A DNA stretch of 46,174 nucleotides from an uncultured Pelagibacteraceae bacterium (GTDB lineage Bacteria; Pseudomonadota; Alphaproteobacteria; Pelagibacterales; Pelagibacteraceae), in contig CACAKN010000008.1 in NCBI GenBank assembly GCA_902533075.1, positions 1 to 46,174 of the forward strand, given 5' to 3'. A model generated the notes under the pieces. The model had not been told where the DNA came from, ran no database searches, and worked only from the letters and a program-made list of their open reading frames with translations. Below, in pieces: positions 9,446 to 18,726 of this stretch. The first letter of the stretch is position 1, and every line of letters begins with the position of its first letter. The position numbers and the translations under genes are program-made.

Positions 9446-10872
9446 AAAGAAGGCAAAAATAATACTAGTATAGCGAACAGTTCTAGTCTACCTAAAATCA
9501 TACCTAGTGTGAGTATCCATTTTGATATATCTGGTAATGATGAAAAGTTTCCATTAGGACCAATAATTGATCCCAATCCTGGTCCAACATTTGAAATAGA
9601 TGTTGCTGCTCCTGAAATCGATGTAATAAAATCTAGTCCTGTTAATGAGAGTAATGCAGTGATTATAAAAAATATTACTAAATACATATAAATAAATGAA
9701 ATTACTGAAGAAATAAATTTATTATCAACAGGATTTTGGTCATATTTTAATACGAAAATACCTTTAGGATAAATTATTTTTTTTAGTTGGTTAATGATAA
9801 AATAATAAAGAATTTGAATTCTAAAAATTTTTATACCACAAGTTGTTGAACCTGCACATCCACCAATAAACATTAACCCTAAAAATAAAACAATAGGAAA
9901 ACCACCCCAATTATCAAATTGTGCATTCACATATCCTGTTCCTGTTAAAATTGAGACAACATTAAAAAAAATTGATCTTAAATTTATTTGATCAGAATCA
10001 CCTATAGCTAAATAAATTAATAAAATTATGATACTGATAGTTATAATTTTAAAAAAAGTTTTAATTTGAATATCAGAAAAAAATATTTTTTTATTTCCAC
10101 TTAAGAATTTTATATAAGCTATAAATGGTAAACTTCCTAAAATTATAAAAATCATTGCAGAAATTTCTATAGATATACTGTCAAAGAAACCAATAGACTC
10201 ATTATAATTTGAGAAACCGCCAGTTGCTATTGTTGTCATAGAATGTGTTAAACTATCAAAAGTATTCATCCCAAGCACTTTATAGGAAATGGCACATAAT
10301 CCAGTCAACCCTGTGTAAATATAAATTAATCGTAAAGCAATTTCTTTTGATTTAGGAAGAATTTTTTCAGAGGAGTCATTATTGGAAATTTTGAATAACT
10401 GCATACCTCCAACATTCATTATTGGCATAAGCGTTATTGCCATAACAATAATACCAATACCTCCTAACCATTGAAGAACCGCTCTCCATAATAAAATTCC
10501 TTTAGGAATATTTTCTAAATTTGAAATAATAGTAGAACCAGTAGTTGTGATCCCTGACATACTTTCAAAAAAAGCATTTGTGAAAGAGAATTCAATACTA
10601 GAAAAGATAAATGGCAGAGATCCAAAAATAGCCACACTAAACCATGATAATGCAGTTAACAAAAAAGCTTGTTGTAAATTTAACTTTTTATCGTGGTCTA
10701 AATTCGATAAAAAAAATAATGTTCCAAATATAATTGTTACAATTGAAGCACCAAAAAATGATGAGTCAATTTCATTATAAAGAAATTGTGCTATAACTGG
10801 AATCAACATAAAAATTCCAAGAATTATTTGCAAAATTCCGAGTGTAAAAAAAACAGTTTTATAATTAGACAT
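9433..10872 (-). CDS. trkH: TrkH/KtrB family potassium uptake membrane subunit
   Basis: Potassium-translocating subunit of a Trk-type system in the inner membrane. The 479-residue protein has the repeated membrane-pore-membrane plan with selectivity-filter segments at MSGITTTGSTI, MTTIATGGFSNYN, SILTGTGYVNAQ and SISNVGPGLGS, and the LQWLGGIGIIVMAI segment. The cytoplasmic NAD-binding regulator TrkA is not in this window. It begins the trkH-ampG-NlpC minus-strand series (13-base overlap with ampG) and is divergent from lysK across 88 bases. Confidence 0.95.
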   Translation of the reverse strand: MSNYKTVFFTLGILQIILGIFMLIPVIAQFLYNEIDSSFFGASIVTIIFGTLFFLSNLDHDKKLNLQQAFLLTALSWFSVAIFGSLPFIFSSIEFSFTNAFFESMSGITTTGSTIISNLENIPKGILLWRAVLQWLGGIGIIVMAITLMPIMNVGGMQLFKISNNDSSEKILPKSKEIALRLIYIYTGLTGLCAISYKVLGMNTFDSLTHSMTTIATGGFSNYNESIGFFDSISIEISAMIFIILGSLPFIAYIKFLSGNKKIFFSDIQIKTFFKIITISIIILLIYLAIGDSDQINLRSIFFNVVSILTGTGYVNAQFDNWGGFPIVLFLGLMFIGGCAGSTTCGIKIFRIQILYYFIINQLKKIIYPKGIFVLKYDQNPVDNKFISSVISFIYMYLVIFFIITALLSLTGLDFITSISGAATSISNVGPGLGSIIGPNGNFSSLPDISKWILTLGMILGRLELFAILVLFLPSFWRN

Positions 10873-10960
10873 TTTGAATGAACATTATTTTATGGTAAAT
10901 AAATTTCAACTCTATAAGAATTAACTAATTCATAAATTTTAGATTTTATTTGGATTATTC

Positions 10961-12523
10961 ATGATTAAAAAAGAAAATTTAGACAAAACAAGTGCCTGGC
11001 CTTTTATAGAAGCAAAAAAAATGCTTCGAGAGAGAAAGTCATTTATTGAAAAAAAAGGGAAGATTACATTACAAACAGGATATGGTCCAAGTGGTTTGCC
11101 TCACATCGGGACTTTTGGAGAGGTTGCTAGAACTTCAATGATGGTGAATGCATTAAAGCATTTAACAGATCTTCCAACGGAAATAATCACATTTTCTGAT
11201 GATATGGATGGTTTGAGAAAGGTCCCAGATAATGTTCCTAAAAAAGAAATGCTAGAAAAAAATTTACATAAGCCACTTACACAAGTCCCAGATCCTTTTG
11301 AAAAATTCAATAGTTTTGGCGAACACAATAATGAAATGCTTAAAAAATTTTTAGATAATTTTAAATTTAAATATGAATTTAAAAGTTCAACTGCCCTTTA
11401 TAAATCAGGTTTTTTTAATTCTTCACTGCAAACAATTTTAAAAAATTATGATGGGATTATGAATGTGATATTACCAACATTAGGAAAAGAACGTCAAAAG
11501 ACTTACAGTCCATTTTTACCTATATGTCCAGATACAGGGCATGTTCTAGAAATTCCTGTAAAAAAAATTATTAAAGACAAGTCAATAATTATTTTTGACA
11601 ATAAAGGTAAAGAGCTAGAGACTAACATTCTGGATGGTAATTGCAAATTACAATGGAAAGTTGATTGGGCTATGAGATGGTATGCTTTAGATATTGATTT
11701 TGAGATGTATGGAAAAGATCTTATAGAAAGTGCAATTTTATCAACAAAAATAATTAAATTAATTGGAAAAACAAATCCTTCAGGATTTGCATATGAATTG
11801 TTTTTAGATGAAAAAGGAGAAAAAATTTCAAAATCTAAAGGTAATGGAATTACGATAGATCAGTGGCTCCAATACGCTTCACCAGAAAGTTTATCATTAT
11901 ATATGTATCAAAATCCTAAAAGAGCAAAAAAACTTTATAAAGAAATAGTACCAAAAGCAGTTGATGAATATTTAGATTTCATTGAAAAAGCAAAAACTCA
12001 AGATGAATTACAATTATTAATGAATCCAGTTTGGCATGTTCATAATAGTAAAATACCAAAGGAAAATATGATTATGTCATTTTCAATGTTACTAAATCTT
12101 GTAGAAACAAGCAATGCAGATAATAAAGATCTTTTATGGAAGTTTGTAAAAAAATATAAAACAAATATTTCTGAAAAAGATCATGCTATATTTAATAATT
12201 TAATTGGTTATGCAATTAAATATTTTAAAGATGTTATTAAACTACAAAAAAAATATAAAAAACCAAATAAAGAAGAAAAGTTAGCTTTAGAAGCTTTAGT
12301 GCAGTCTCTTGATAATTGTAATGATAAAATGTCTCCTGAGGAAATACAAACAGTGATTTATTCAACTGGTAAAGAAAATGGATATTCTGAAAAACTTCGA
12401 GAATGGTTTAAATTGATTTACGAAGTTGTATTTGGGGATGAAAATGGTCCAAGAATGGGTTTTTTTATAAGTTTTTTTGGTGTTAAAGAAACAAAAGATC
12501 TTATAATAAATAAAATTAAATAA
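10961..12523 (+). CDS. lysK: Class I lysyl-tRNA synthetase
   Basis: Charges tRNA-Lys with lysine using a class I (Rossmann) catalytic domain, unlike the class II LysS of most bacteria. Signature 1 is GPSGLPHIGTFGE (HIGT at residues 48-51) and signature 2 is EKISKSKG (287-294). The WAMRWYALDIDFEMYGKD segment is characteristic of the archaeal/alphaproteobacterial LysK type. The length of 520 aa matches the family. The terminal TAA shares its last base with the pyrD start, so lysK and pyrD form one unit. Class I LysRS is standard in alphaproteobacteria and therefore a useful taxonomic hint. Confidence 0.97.
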   Translation: MIKKENLDKTSAWPFIEAKKMLRERKSFIEKKGKITLQTGYGPSGLPHIGTFGEVARTSMMVNALKHLTDLPTEIITFSDDMDGLRKVPDNVPKKEMLEKNLHKPLTQVPDPFEKFNSFGEHNNEMLKKFLDNFKFKYEFKSSTALYKSGFFNSSLQTILKNYDGIMNVILPTLGKERQKTYSPFLPICPDTGHVLEIPVKKIIKDKSIIIFDNKGKELETNILDGNCKLQWKVDWAMRWYALDIDFEMYGKDLIESAILSTKIIKLIGKTNPSGFAYELFLDEKGEKISKSKGNGITIDQWLQYASPESLSLYMYQNPKRAKKLYKEIVPKAVDEYLDFIEKAKTQDELQLLMNPVWHVHNSKIPKENMIMSFSMLLNLVETSNADNKDLLWKFVKKYKTNISEKDHAIFNNLIGYAIKYFKDVIKLQKKYKKPNKEEKLALEALVQSLDNCNDKMSPEEIQTVIYSTGKENGYSEKLREWFKLIYEVVFGDENGPRMGFFISFFGVKETKDLIINKIK

Positions 12524-13566
12524 TGTTTTCAAATTTAAGATCTTTAATTTTCAAGTTTGATCCTGAGACAGCTCATAATTTAGCAATTAAGTCATTAAAG
12601 TTTAATTTTGTCCCAAATATTTTAGATAATGATAAAAATAATCCATTATTTAAAACAAAATTATTTAATAAAGAATTAGAAAATCCTATAGGTATGGCTG
12701 CAGGTTTTGATAAAAATGCTGAAGTTTATAATTCTCTATTCAAATTAGGATTTGGCTTTGTAGAAGTTGGGACTATTACTCCTTTAAAACAATATGGAAA
12801 TCCTAAACCAAGAGTATTCAGATTGGTGGAGGATGAGGCATTAATAAATAGACTCGGATTCAATAATTTAGGTGCTCAAAATATCGCTGATAGAATTAAA
12901 TCAAATAAACAATCGGGTTTGCTTGGAGTGAACATAGGACCAAATAAGGACTCAGAAAATAGACTTAGAGACTATATAGAATGTTTGAGAACATTTCATC
13001 ACACTGCTGATTATATTACAATAAATATTTCATCACCGAATACAGAAGATCTAAGAAGCTTTCATGAACAGACAAAACTTAATGAATTATTACAAACTAT
13101 CAATAAAGAAAAAAAAAACTTAAATTCAAAAGTGCCAATAGCAGTTAAAGTTTCACCGGATATTAATGATCAAGAAGTAAATAAAATCACAGAAGTTCTT
13201 ATAAGTAATAATATTGAAGTTGTTATCATTTCAAACACATCCGACTCATCTCGTGATAGTTTAAGCAATATCCAAAAACATCAAAAAGGAGGCTTATCAG
13301 GCAAACCAATCGAAAAAAAATCTTCAATATTGATTAATAAATTCTATAAATTACTTAATGGAAAAATTAAAATCATTGGTGTAGGGGGAGTAGACTCTGG
13401 AAAAAGTGCATATGAAAAATTCTTAGCTGGTGCTAGTTATGTTCAGCTTTATACTGGAATGGTATTTAAAGGGCCCAATATAGTTAATATGATTAAAAAA
13501 GAGCTTAAAGAATTACTAATTAAAGATGGTGTTAAAAATTTTACAGAAATAGTAGGAAAAAAATAG
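12523..13566 (+). CDS. pyrD: Dihydroorotate dehydrogenase (quinone), class 2
   Basis: Membrane-associated flavoenzyme that oxidises dihydroorotate to orotate with ubiquinone, in pyrimidine synthesis. The 347-residue protein has an N-terminal helical region (residues 1-40) for membrane/quinone contact, then NPIGMAAGFDKNAE and VEVGTITPLKQYGNPKPR. The catalytic serine lies in ITINISSPNTEDLR (about 166-179) and FMN-binding segments are IAVKVSPD, ISNTS, GGLSGKPI and IGVGGVDSG. The catalytic serine and N-terminal extension place it in class 2. It starts within the lysK stop codon. Confidence 0.97.
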   Translation: MFSNLRSLIFKFDPETAHNLAIKSLKFNFVPNILDNDKNNPLFKTKLFNKELENPIGMAAGFDKNAEVYNSLFKLGFGFVEVGTITPLKQYGNPKPRVFRLVEDEALINRLGFNNLGAQNIADRIKSNKQSGLLGVNIGPNKDSENRLRDYIECLRTFHHTADYITINISSPNTEDLRSFHEQTKLNELLQTINKEKKNLNSKVPIAVKVSPDINDQEVNKITEVLISNNIEVVIISNTSDSSRDSLSNIQKHQKGGLSGKPIEKKSSILINKFYKLLNGKIKIIGVGGVDSGKSAYEKFLAGASYVQLYTGMVFKGPNIVNMIKKELKELLIKDGVKNFTEIVGKK

Positions 13567-13585
13567 AAGCTTAAATCTTATAAAC

Positions 13586-13614
13586 TTGACGAGTTCGTTA
13601 TCTCACTTTATACA
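13586..13614 (+). promoter_or_regulatory. Strong sigma-70-like promoter for rpmB-yhhQ
   Basis: TTGACG (13586-13591), a 17-base spacer and TATACA (13609-13614) lie in the 60-base gap after pyrD. The rpmB start codon is 12 bases after the -10 box, which predicts a very short leader. Confidence 0.7.
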
Positions 13615-13626
13615 GTCGATAATATC

Positions 13627-13941
13627 ATGTCAAAAAAATGTGAACTTACCGGAAAAAATCCAATGAAAGGTCATAATGTTAGTCACGCTAACAATAAGAC
13701 AAAAAGAAGATTTTTACCTAACTTAAAAAAAGTGAAATTTACCAGCGAACTTTTAAAAAGAAGTTTAAAATTAACAGTCAGCAATGCCGGTGTAAGATCT
13801 GTTGATAAAAAAGGTAGTTTTGATGAGTTTTTGAAAACTGTCAAAAATAAAAATTTATCACCAAGATTAAAAAAACTTAAAAAAAATATTTTAGTAAAAT
13901 CTCCCTTTCAAAAAAAAGCAGTTCAATCTAAAAGTGCTTAA
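13627..13941 (+). CDS. rpmB: 50S ribosomal protein L28
   Basis: Large-subunit ribosomal protein L28. The N-terminus [20 protein letters not shown] and the following [15 protein letters not shown] are diagnostic. At 104 residues it is slightly longer than the 77-98 usual in bacteria, with a basic C-terminal tail typical of alphaproteobacteria. It has its own promoter, and its stop codon TAA provides the A of the next start codon, so the transporter downstream is translationally coupled. Confidence 0.97.
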   Translation: MSKKCELTGKNPMKGHNVSHANNKTKRRFLPNLKKVKFTSELLKRSLKLTVSNAGVRSVDKKGSFDEFLKTVKNKNLSPRLKKLKKNILVKSPFQKKAVQSKSA

Positions 13942-14489
13942 TGAATAGATTATTCTTATTGCTCTCATTAATTATGGGAGTCGTTGTTTTAGCTTCTAAT
14001 TATTTAGTTCAATTTCCAATCAAATATTATGGTTTAGAAGAAATATTAACTTATGGAGCATTTAGTTATCCAATTGCTTTTTTAATAACTGATTTAGCAA
14101 ATAGATCTTATGGTAAACTAATTGCAAGACAAATAGTTTACATTGGTTTTATTATAGGTATCAGTTTTACTCTTCTTTTTTCAACAAATTTTGCAGATCT
14201 GATATCCTTAAGAATAGCCGTTGGATCAGGTACTGCTTTTTTAGTAGCTCAACTAATAGATGTTCAGATTTTTGATAAATTGAGAAAGAAGAAATGGTTT
14301 GTAGCACCATTAACTTCATCTTTTATTGGTTCGGCAGTTGATACCTTCTTATTTTTCTCTATATCTTTTTATGCTACAGGAATACCTTGGGTAACATTAT
14401 CCTTAGGTGATTTGGCTGTAAAAATATTTGTTGCTTTAGTAATGTTAATTCCTTTTAGATTACTTTTAGGATCTTTAAAACCAGTTTAA
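13941..14489 (+). CDS. yhhQ: Queuosine precursor transporter (VUT family)
   Basis: Integral membrane protein of 182 residues with about six hydrophobic helices. The segments FPIKYYGLEEILTYGAFSYP, ITDLANRSYGKLIARQI and DTFLFFSISFYATGIPW match the VUT family, whose E. coli member takes up the queuosine precursors preQ0/preQ1 for tRNA modification. It is translationally coupled to rpmB, consistent with a link to translation. Its 3' end stops 2 bases from the convergent aguA gene. Substrate is from family knowledge. Confidence 0.85.
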   Translation: MNRLFLLLSLIMGVVVLASNYLVQFPIKYYGLEEILTYGAFSYPIAFLITDLANRSYGKLIARQIVYIGFIIGISFTLLFSTNFADLISLRIAVGSGTAFLVAQLIDVQIFDKLRKKKWFVAPLTSSFIGSAVDTFLFFSISFYATGIPWVTLSLGDLAVKIFVALVMLIPFRLLLGSLKPV

Positions 14490-14491
14490 AG

Positions 14492-15547
14492 CTATATCAA
14501 GGGCTCCTGTTGCGTCATGCAATGGATTGCACCAAATCCCCAAATAAGCTCACTACAATCGATAGTAATTATTTTTCTTTTTTTAAAAAATTTTTTAAAA
14601 ATAGAAAAAACTTTTTTATCATTTTTGTCATTAAAAACCGGTAACAGTACTATTCTGTTTGCAATATAAAAATTAAGATAACTTGCAGGAACTTGTATAT
14701 TATTAATATAGATGGGTTTTGGCATTGGAATTTTAATTATTCTAAATTTTTTTCCATCGGTATTATTTGATTTTTTTAAAATTTGTAAATTTTCTTTTAA
14801 ATTTTTAAAATTTCTATCTTTTTTATTTTTTTCAATTGCAGCCATTATAGTATTTGGAGAAACGAACCTAGCAATATCATCTATGTGTCCATGAGTATCA
14901 TCCCCCTTAATACCTTTATTTAACCATATGAAATTTTTTAAATTAAGATATTTCCTTAACGTATTTTCTAGATTTAATTTATTTACACCAGGGTTTCTTT
15001 CTTGAACTTTACTTAATAGACATTCTCGGGTCAGAAGTATTGAACCTTGGCCATTTACATCTATCGCTCCACCTTCTAAAACAATTTTCTTAAGATTTTT
15101 TTTTATTTTAATTGTGGGTTCAATTTTTTTAGTCTTTATCAATTTTGCGATTTTATCATTAATTTTATTATCTTTTTGATAATCATTATATTTTGACCAC
15201 CCATTAAATCTGAAATTAAGAATAATTTTTTTTCCTTTTTTATTATTGACTAAAAATAGTGGACCATTATCTCTGATCCAAATTCTGTTTGTTAAAATTT
15301 GGTGAAATTTGATTTTAGATAGATTATTTTTAAATTTTTTTAATTCTTGTTTAATTCTTATTTTATCTTTATTAGTTTTAATAATTAAATTTACAGTTTG
15401 ATTAATTGACAAATTACAAACAATCTTACTTATTACTTCAGGAATTTTATCAAACAAGCCTGGCCAATCTTTTTTATTGTACGGCCAAACAATCCAAACA
15501 GATTTTTGTTTCTCCCACTCTCCGGGCATTCTAAAACCTTTAAGCAT
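14492..15547 (-). CDS. aguA: Agmatine deiminase family protein
   Basis: A member of the guanidino-group-modifying superfamily (porphyromonas-type peptidyl-arginine deiminase fold); agmatine deiminase turns agmatine into N-carbamoylputrescine and ammonia. The N-terminus MPGEWEKQKSVWIVWP (from residue 7), RDNGPLF, the GGAIDVNGQGSIL segment, GDDTHGHIDDIARF and the C-terminal GFGAIHCMTQQEP, with catalytic Cys343, are all present. The length (351 aa) is normal. Its start overlaps aguB by 8 bases; it is the last gene of the polyamine operon. Peptidyl-arginine deiminase activity is unlikely because there is no signal peptide. Confidence 0.92.
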   Translation of the reverse strand: MLKGFRMPGEWEKQKSVWIVWPYNKKDWPGLFDKIPEVISKIVCNLSINQTVNLIIKTNKDKIRIKQELKKFKNNLSKIKFHQILTNRIWIRDNGPLFLVNNKKGKKIILNFRFNGWSKYNDYQKDNKINDKIAKLIKTKKIEPTIKIKKNLKKIVLEGGAIDVNGQGSILLTRECLLSKVQERNPGVNKLNLENTLRKYLNLKNFIWLNKGIKGDDTHGHIDDIARFVSPNTIMAAIEKNKKDRNFKNLKENLQILKKSNNTDGKKFRIIKIPMPKPIYINNIQVPASYLNFYIANRIVLLPVFNDKNDKKVFSIFKKFFKKRKIITIDCSELIWGFGAIHCMTQQEPLI

Positions 15548-16421
15548 CTTCAGGATTTTTTAATAAGCCCTTGTAATAATCAATTCTTCTATCTCTTAAA
15601 AATGGCCAATGTTGTCTTGTGTTTTCTACTTTTCTAAAATCAATATCACATATCAATATTTCTTCTTTGTTTGATTTGGATTGTTTAATTATATTTCCAC
15701 TTGGATCAATAATCATAGAGTTACCCCAAAATTGAATCTTTTTATTTTTGACTTTTTCTAATCCAATTCTATTTATTGCAGCCACAAAAACACCATTGGC
15801 AATAGCGTGAGATCTTTGCATTGTAATCCAAGCATTTAATTGTGAATTCCCAAATTTTTTTCTCTCTTTGGGGTGCCATCCTATTGCAGTAGGATAAAAT
15901 AAAATTTCAGCACCTTTAAGTGCAGTGAGTCTTGCTGCCTCAGGAAACCATTGATCCCAACATACTAAAGATCCTATTTTTCCGTGATTGGTATTTATCG
16001 ATTTGAAACCCAAATCCCCAGGAGTAAAATAAAACTTTTCGTAGTAGCCTGGATCATCTGGAATATGCATTTTTCTATATTTGGAAACAATTTTTCCATT
16101 TTCATTAATTACAATACTAGTATTATGATAAAAACCAGATGTTTTTTTTTCAAAAAGAGAGATCATTAGAATAACAGAGAGTTCCTTAGCTAGATTACAA
16201 AATATATTTGTGATTGGTCCTGGAATCTTTTCAGCAAGTTTGAACTTTGAATGATTTTCAGTTTGACAAAAGTAAGGTGAAAGAAATAATTCAGGTAAAC
16301 AAATTATTTTTGCATTTCTCCTTGCTGCATTTTTAATTTTTTTAATTGAATTTTCTAAATTCTTGTTTTGATTTTCAAAAACTTTTGTTTGTATTAAACC
16401 AATAGTGGTTTTTTTTTTCAT
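15540..16421 (-). CDS. aguB: N-carbamoylputrescine amidase
   Basis: Nitrilase-superfamily hydrolase that converts N-carbamoylputrescine to putrescine, CO2 and ammonia. The catalytic triad is visible: Glu44 in CLPELFLSPYF, Lys117 in YRKMHIPDD and Cys154 in SLVCWDQWFPE. The C-terminal ENTRQHWPFLRDRRIDYY is a hallmark of AguB. The length (293 aa) is typical. It sits 3 bases after the DHS-like gene and overlaps aguA, giving a consecutive agmatine-to-putrescine pair within the operon. Confidence 0.93.
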   Translation of the reverse strand: MKKKTTIGLIQTKVFENQNKNLENSIKKIKNAARRNAKIICLPELFLSPYFCQTENHSKFKLAEKIPGPITNIFCNLAKELSVILMISLFEKKTSGFYHNTSIVINENGKIVSKYRKMHIPDDPGYYEKFYFTPGDLGFKSINTNHGKIGSLVCWDQWFPEAARLTALKGAEILFYPTAIGWHPKERKKFGNSQLNAWITMQRSHAIANGVFVAAINRIGLEKVKNKKIQFWGNSMIIDPSGNIIKQSKSNKEEILICDIDFRKVENTRQHWPFLRDRRIDYYKGLLKNPEDA

Positions 16422-16424
16422 TTT

Positions 16425-17468
16425 TTAATCAAAAATTTTAGAGAAATTTTTTCTATTTCTATTTTTCCATTCACCTTTATGATATGCATCACTACAAATT
16501 AGGGGTAATACACTAGTTGCTTCTGCAAAAACCATCTGCTCTTTTGTGACATTGACCTTACCCCAAGAGCTAGCCTCTTTTAAAGTTGAACTGCTACAAG
16601 CTCCATCCCTGGAATCTGCTACAGTGATTTGAACTGCATATTTGTGCATATCTACATTTTTACCTAAAAGTTCTGCACATATTACTGTGTCTTGTATAAA
16701 GTTTTTTGGAACACCCCCACCTATCATAAAAAGACCAGAACCCTTAGACTGAATCTTTATTTCAGTCAGTTCTCTGAACTCTTTAATTGAATCTATAGTT
16801 AAATGTTTTTTTGGGTTTTTTTCTTGATGAATTACCAATCCAAAACCTGCACTAGAATCTGTAAAAGCAGGGCAGAAAATAGGAACATTATTGTCATATG
16901 CTGTTTCAATTAATGAATCTTTTTTTACTGAATTTTTTTTTAAATATTTACCCATTTCGTGAATAAATTCTCTAGATGTATAACTTCTTGGTTCAAGACC
17001 ATCGGCGATTTCACAAATTTTTTTGTCACAAACTTGTAATTCATCCTCATCAATATATGTGTCATAAATCCTATCAATATAATTTTTTCTAAGCTCTGTA
17101 TCATCCTGAAATTGTGATCCTTGATAATGCTTAAAACCCAATGCTTCAAAAAAGTCCATATCTACAATAGAAGCTCCTGTAGCAACTATTGCATCGACCA
17201 TATTATATTTAATAAGATCTTTATAAATACTCATACAGCCAGCAGCAGAAGTGGATCCTGCTAAAGTTAAAAAAATTGTACAATCTTTATCTTTTAACAT
17301 TTCATTATAGATATTTGCAGCGCTCGCAGTTTCTCTTGAAACAAAAGACATTTTTTCCATTGAGGAAATAATTTTTCTTGAGTCGAATGAAGTAATATCA
17401 ATATGTTCTACAGGATTTTTAAGAAAATCTTTTTTACTATTATGGCCTACATTTTTATTATCAGGCAT
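16425..17468 (-). CDS. Deoxyhypusine synthase-like protein (probable polyamine aminobutyltransferase)
   Basis: A homologue of deoxyhypusine synthase, 347 residues. The NAD-binding segments LTLAGSTSAAGC and VATGASIVDMDF, the acidic PIFCPAFTDSSAGFG region, IGGGVPKNF and SRDGACSSS are recognisable, and the catalytic lysine is kept in ASSWGKVNV (Lys304). Bacteria have no eIF5A, so hypusine formation is excluded. Some bacterial homologues make homospermidine by transferring an aminobutyl group between polyamines; that is the best guess here. It starts in the stop codon of the decarboxylase gene and is followed 3 bases later by aguB, so it acts with polyamine enzymes. The true donor and acceptor are unknown. 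Confidence 0.85.
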   Translation of the reverse strand: MPDNKNVGHNSKKDFLKNPVEHIDITSFDSRKIISSMEKMSFVSRETASAANIYNEMLKDKDCTIFLTLAGSTSAAGCMSIYKDLIKYNMVDAIVATGASIVDMDFFEALGFKHYQGSQFQDDTELRKNYIDRIYDTYIDEDELQVCDKKICEIADGLEPRSYTSREFIHEMGKYLKKNSVKKDSLIETAYDNNVPIFCPAFTDSSAGFGLVIHQEKNPKKHLTIDSIKEFRELTEIKIQSKGSGLFMIGGGVPKNFIQDTVICAELLGKNVDMHKYAVQITVADSRDGACSSSTLKEASSWGKVNVTKEQMVFAEATSVLPLICSDAYHKGEWKNRNRKNFSKIFD

Positions 17469-18652
17469 TAAGCTACCAAAGTAGCCTTGTTAACATCTTT
17501 GTTGTAAAGACTCATTATAGGACCATCTTCAACTTCATAAATTTCATCTGAATAAAAACCATTAAATTGAGTTCTAAATGTTAAACCATAAGCACCCAAC
17601 TGACCTAGTTCGATATAATCATTTTCTTTAATGTTGTTAGGAAGTAGGAAAGGACCTTTCATATAATCCATGCTATCACATGTTGGACCATAAAAATCAA
17701 ATGCAGTAATTTTCTTTGAAATAATTTTGTTAGAAGTGTCTTTAATCATTTTTGATGGAAAAACTATGTTTGGAGTACCTGCATCAAAAAGTGTACCATA
17801 TGTCCCCTCATTAATATAAAGTTTTTGTTTTTTCCTTAAGTTAACTCTTACTATTGTTGATCCACTTTCAGCAACTAATGCTCTTCCTGGTTCACAAATT
17901 ATTTCAGGTAAATTATCTAATTTTAAATTTTCCAATCCCTTTTTAATTTCATCAAAATAACTATCTAAAGATTGTGGTATTAAATCAGGATAGATAGTTG
18001 GAAATCCACCACCAACATTAATATAATCAGGGACAATTTTTGTTTTTTTAATTATATTTCCAATTTCTGTAATTCCTTTTGTGTAAGAAATAGGGTGCAT
18101 ACATTGCGATCCTACATGAAAACTCAAACCAATTTTTTTGGAGTATTGTTTAGCTAATCTTAATAAACCAGAGGCCTCTGAATTTAATGCTCCAAATTTT
18201 TTTGATAAGTCAATTTCTGCATGTTCATTTGAAACTGATACTCTCACAAATAGTTCAAGATCTCTTGCACCACTAGTGCTTTCAATAATTTTAATCAATT
18301 CGTCTTTTGTATCTAAAGCAAAGGTTTTTATTCCATATTTGAAATAAGCTTCAGTGATACTCTCTTTACTTTTGACTGTATGCATATAAGAACATTTCGC
18401 ATTTTGACTAAATTTTCTTACAGCTTTGATTTCTTCAATTGAGGCAACATCAAATTGTTCAATTCCACTCTTAATTAATGTTTTTATTATTTCAGGATGA
18501 GGATTTGTTTTAACAGCGTATAAAATTTTTCCAGGAAATTGATTTTGAAAAAATCTTGATGCAGAAAGAATTGAATTCTTTCTTATACAATAAATCGGTT
18601 TATCCGGTCTAAGTTGTTTAACCAATTCTTCAACTGACTTAAATTTTTGCAT
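17468..18652 (-). CDS. PLP-dependent ornithine/lysine/arginine decarboxylase (alanine-racemase fold)
   Basis: Fold-type III decarboxylase of 394 residues, which forms a diamine from a basic amino acid. PLP lysine in ILYAVKTNP (Lys48), FDVASIEEI, HVGSQCMHP, the glycine-rich NVGGGFPTIYP, the phosphate-binding CEPGRALVAESG, and the dimer-contributed GPTCDSMD (Cys325) are all present. The size and motifs match the alphaproteobacterial ornithine decarboxylase group. Substrate is not decided by these motifs: the operon partners AguB and AguA would need agmatine (from arginine), while putrescine from ornithine would make them redundant. It is the first gene of the operon, preceded by a G-run and a long T/A-rich leader. 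Confidence 0.9.
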   Translation of the reverse strand: MQKFKSVEELVKQLRPDKPIYCIRKNSILSASRFFQNQFPGKILYAVKTNPHPEIIKTLIKSGIEQFDVASIEEIKAVRKFSQNAKCSYMHTVKSKESITEAYFKYGIKTFALDTKDELIKIIESTSGARDLELFVRVSVSNEHAEIDLSKKFGALNSEASGLLRLAKQYSKKIGLSFHVGSQCMHPISYTKGITEIGNIIKKTKIVPDYINVGGGFPTIYPDLIPQSLDSYFDEIKKGLENLKLDNLPEIICEPGRALVAESGSTIVRVNLRKKQKLYINEGTYGTLFDAGTPNIVFPSKMIKDTSNKIISKKITAFDFYGPTCDSMDYMKGPFLLPNNIKENDYIELGQLGAYGLTFRTQFNGFYSDEIYEVEDGPIMSLYNKDVNKATLVA

Positions 18653-18726
18653 TTTTAATGCCCCCCAAAAAAATTTAACAAAAAAAAGCCTTTTTTATTT
18701 AAAAAACTTTAGTAATTGCAGCAATT

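Noticed and set aside
16425-17468. True deoxyhypusine synthase function
   Set aside because: The substrate protein eIF5A does not occur in bacteria; context points to free polyamines.
17468-18652. Asp-to-Glu change in the YINEGTYG segment as proof of arginine specificity
   Set aside because: By alignment with eukaryotic ornithine decarboxylase the specificity-helix aspartate lies about 12 residues further on, so this change says nothing about substrate.
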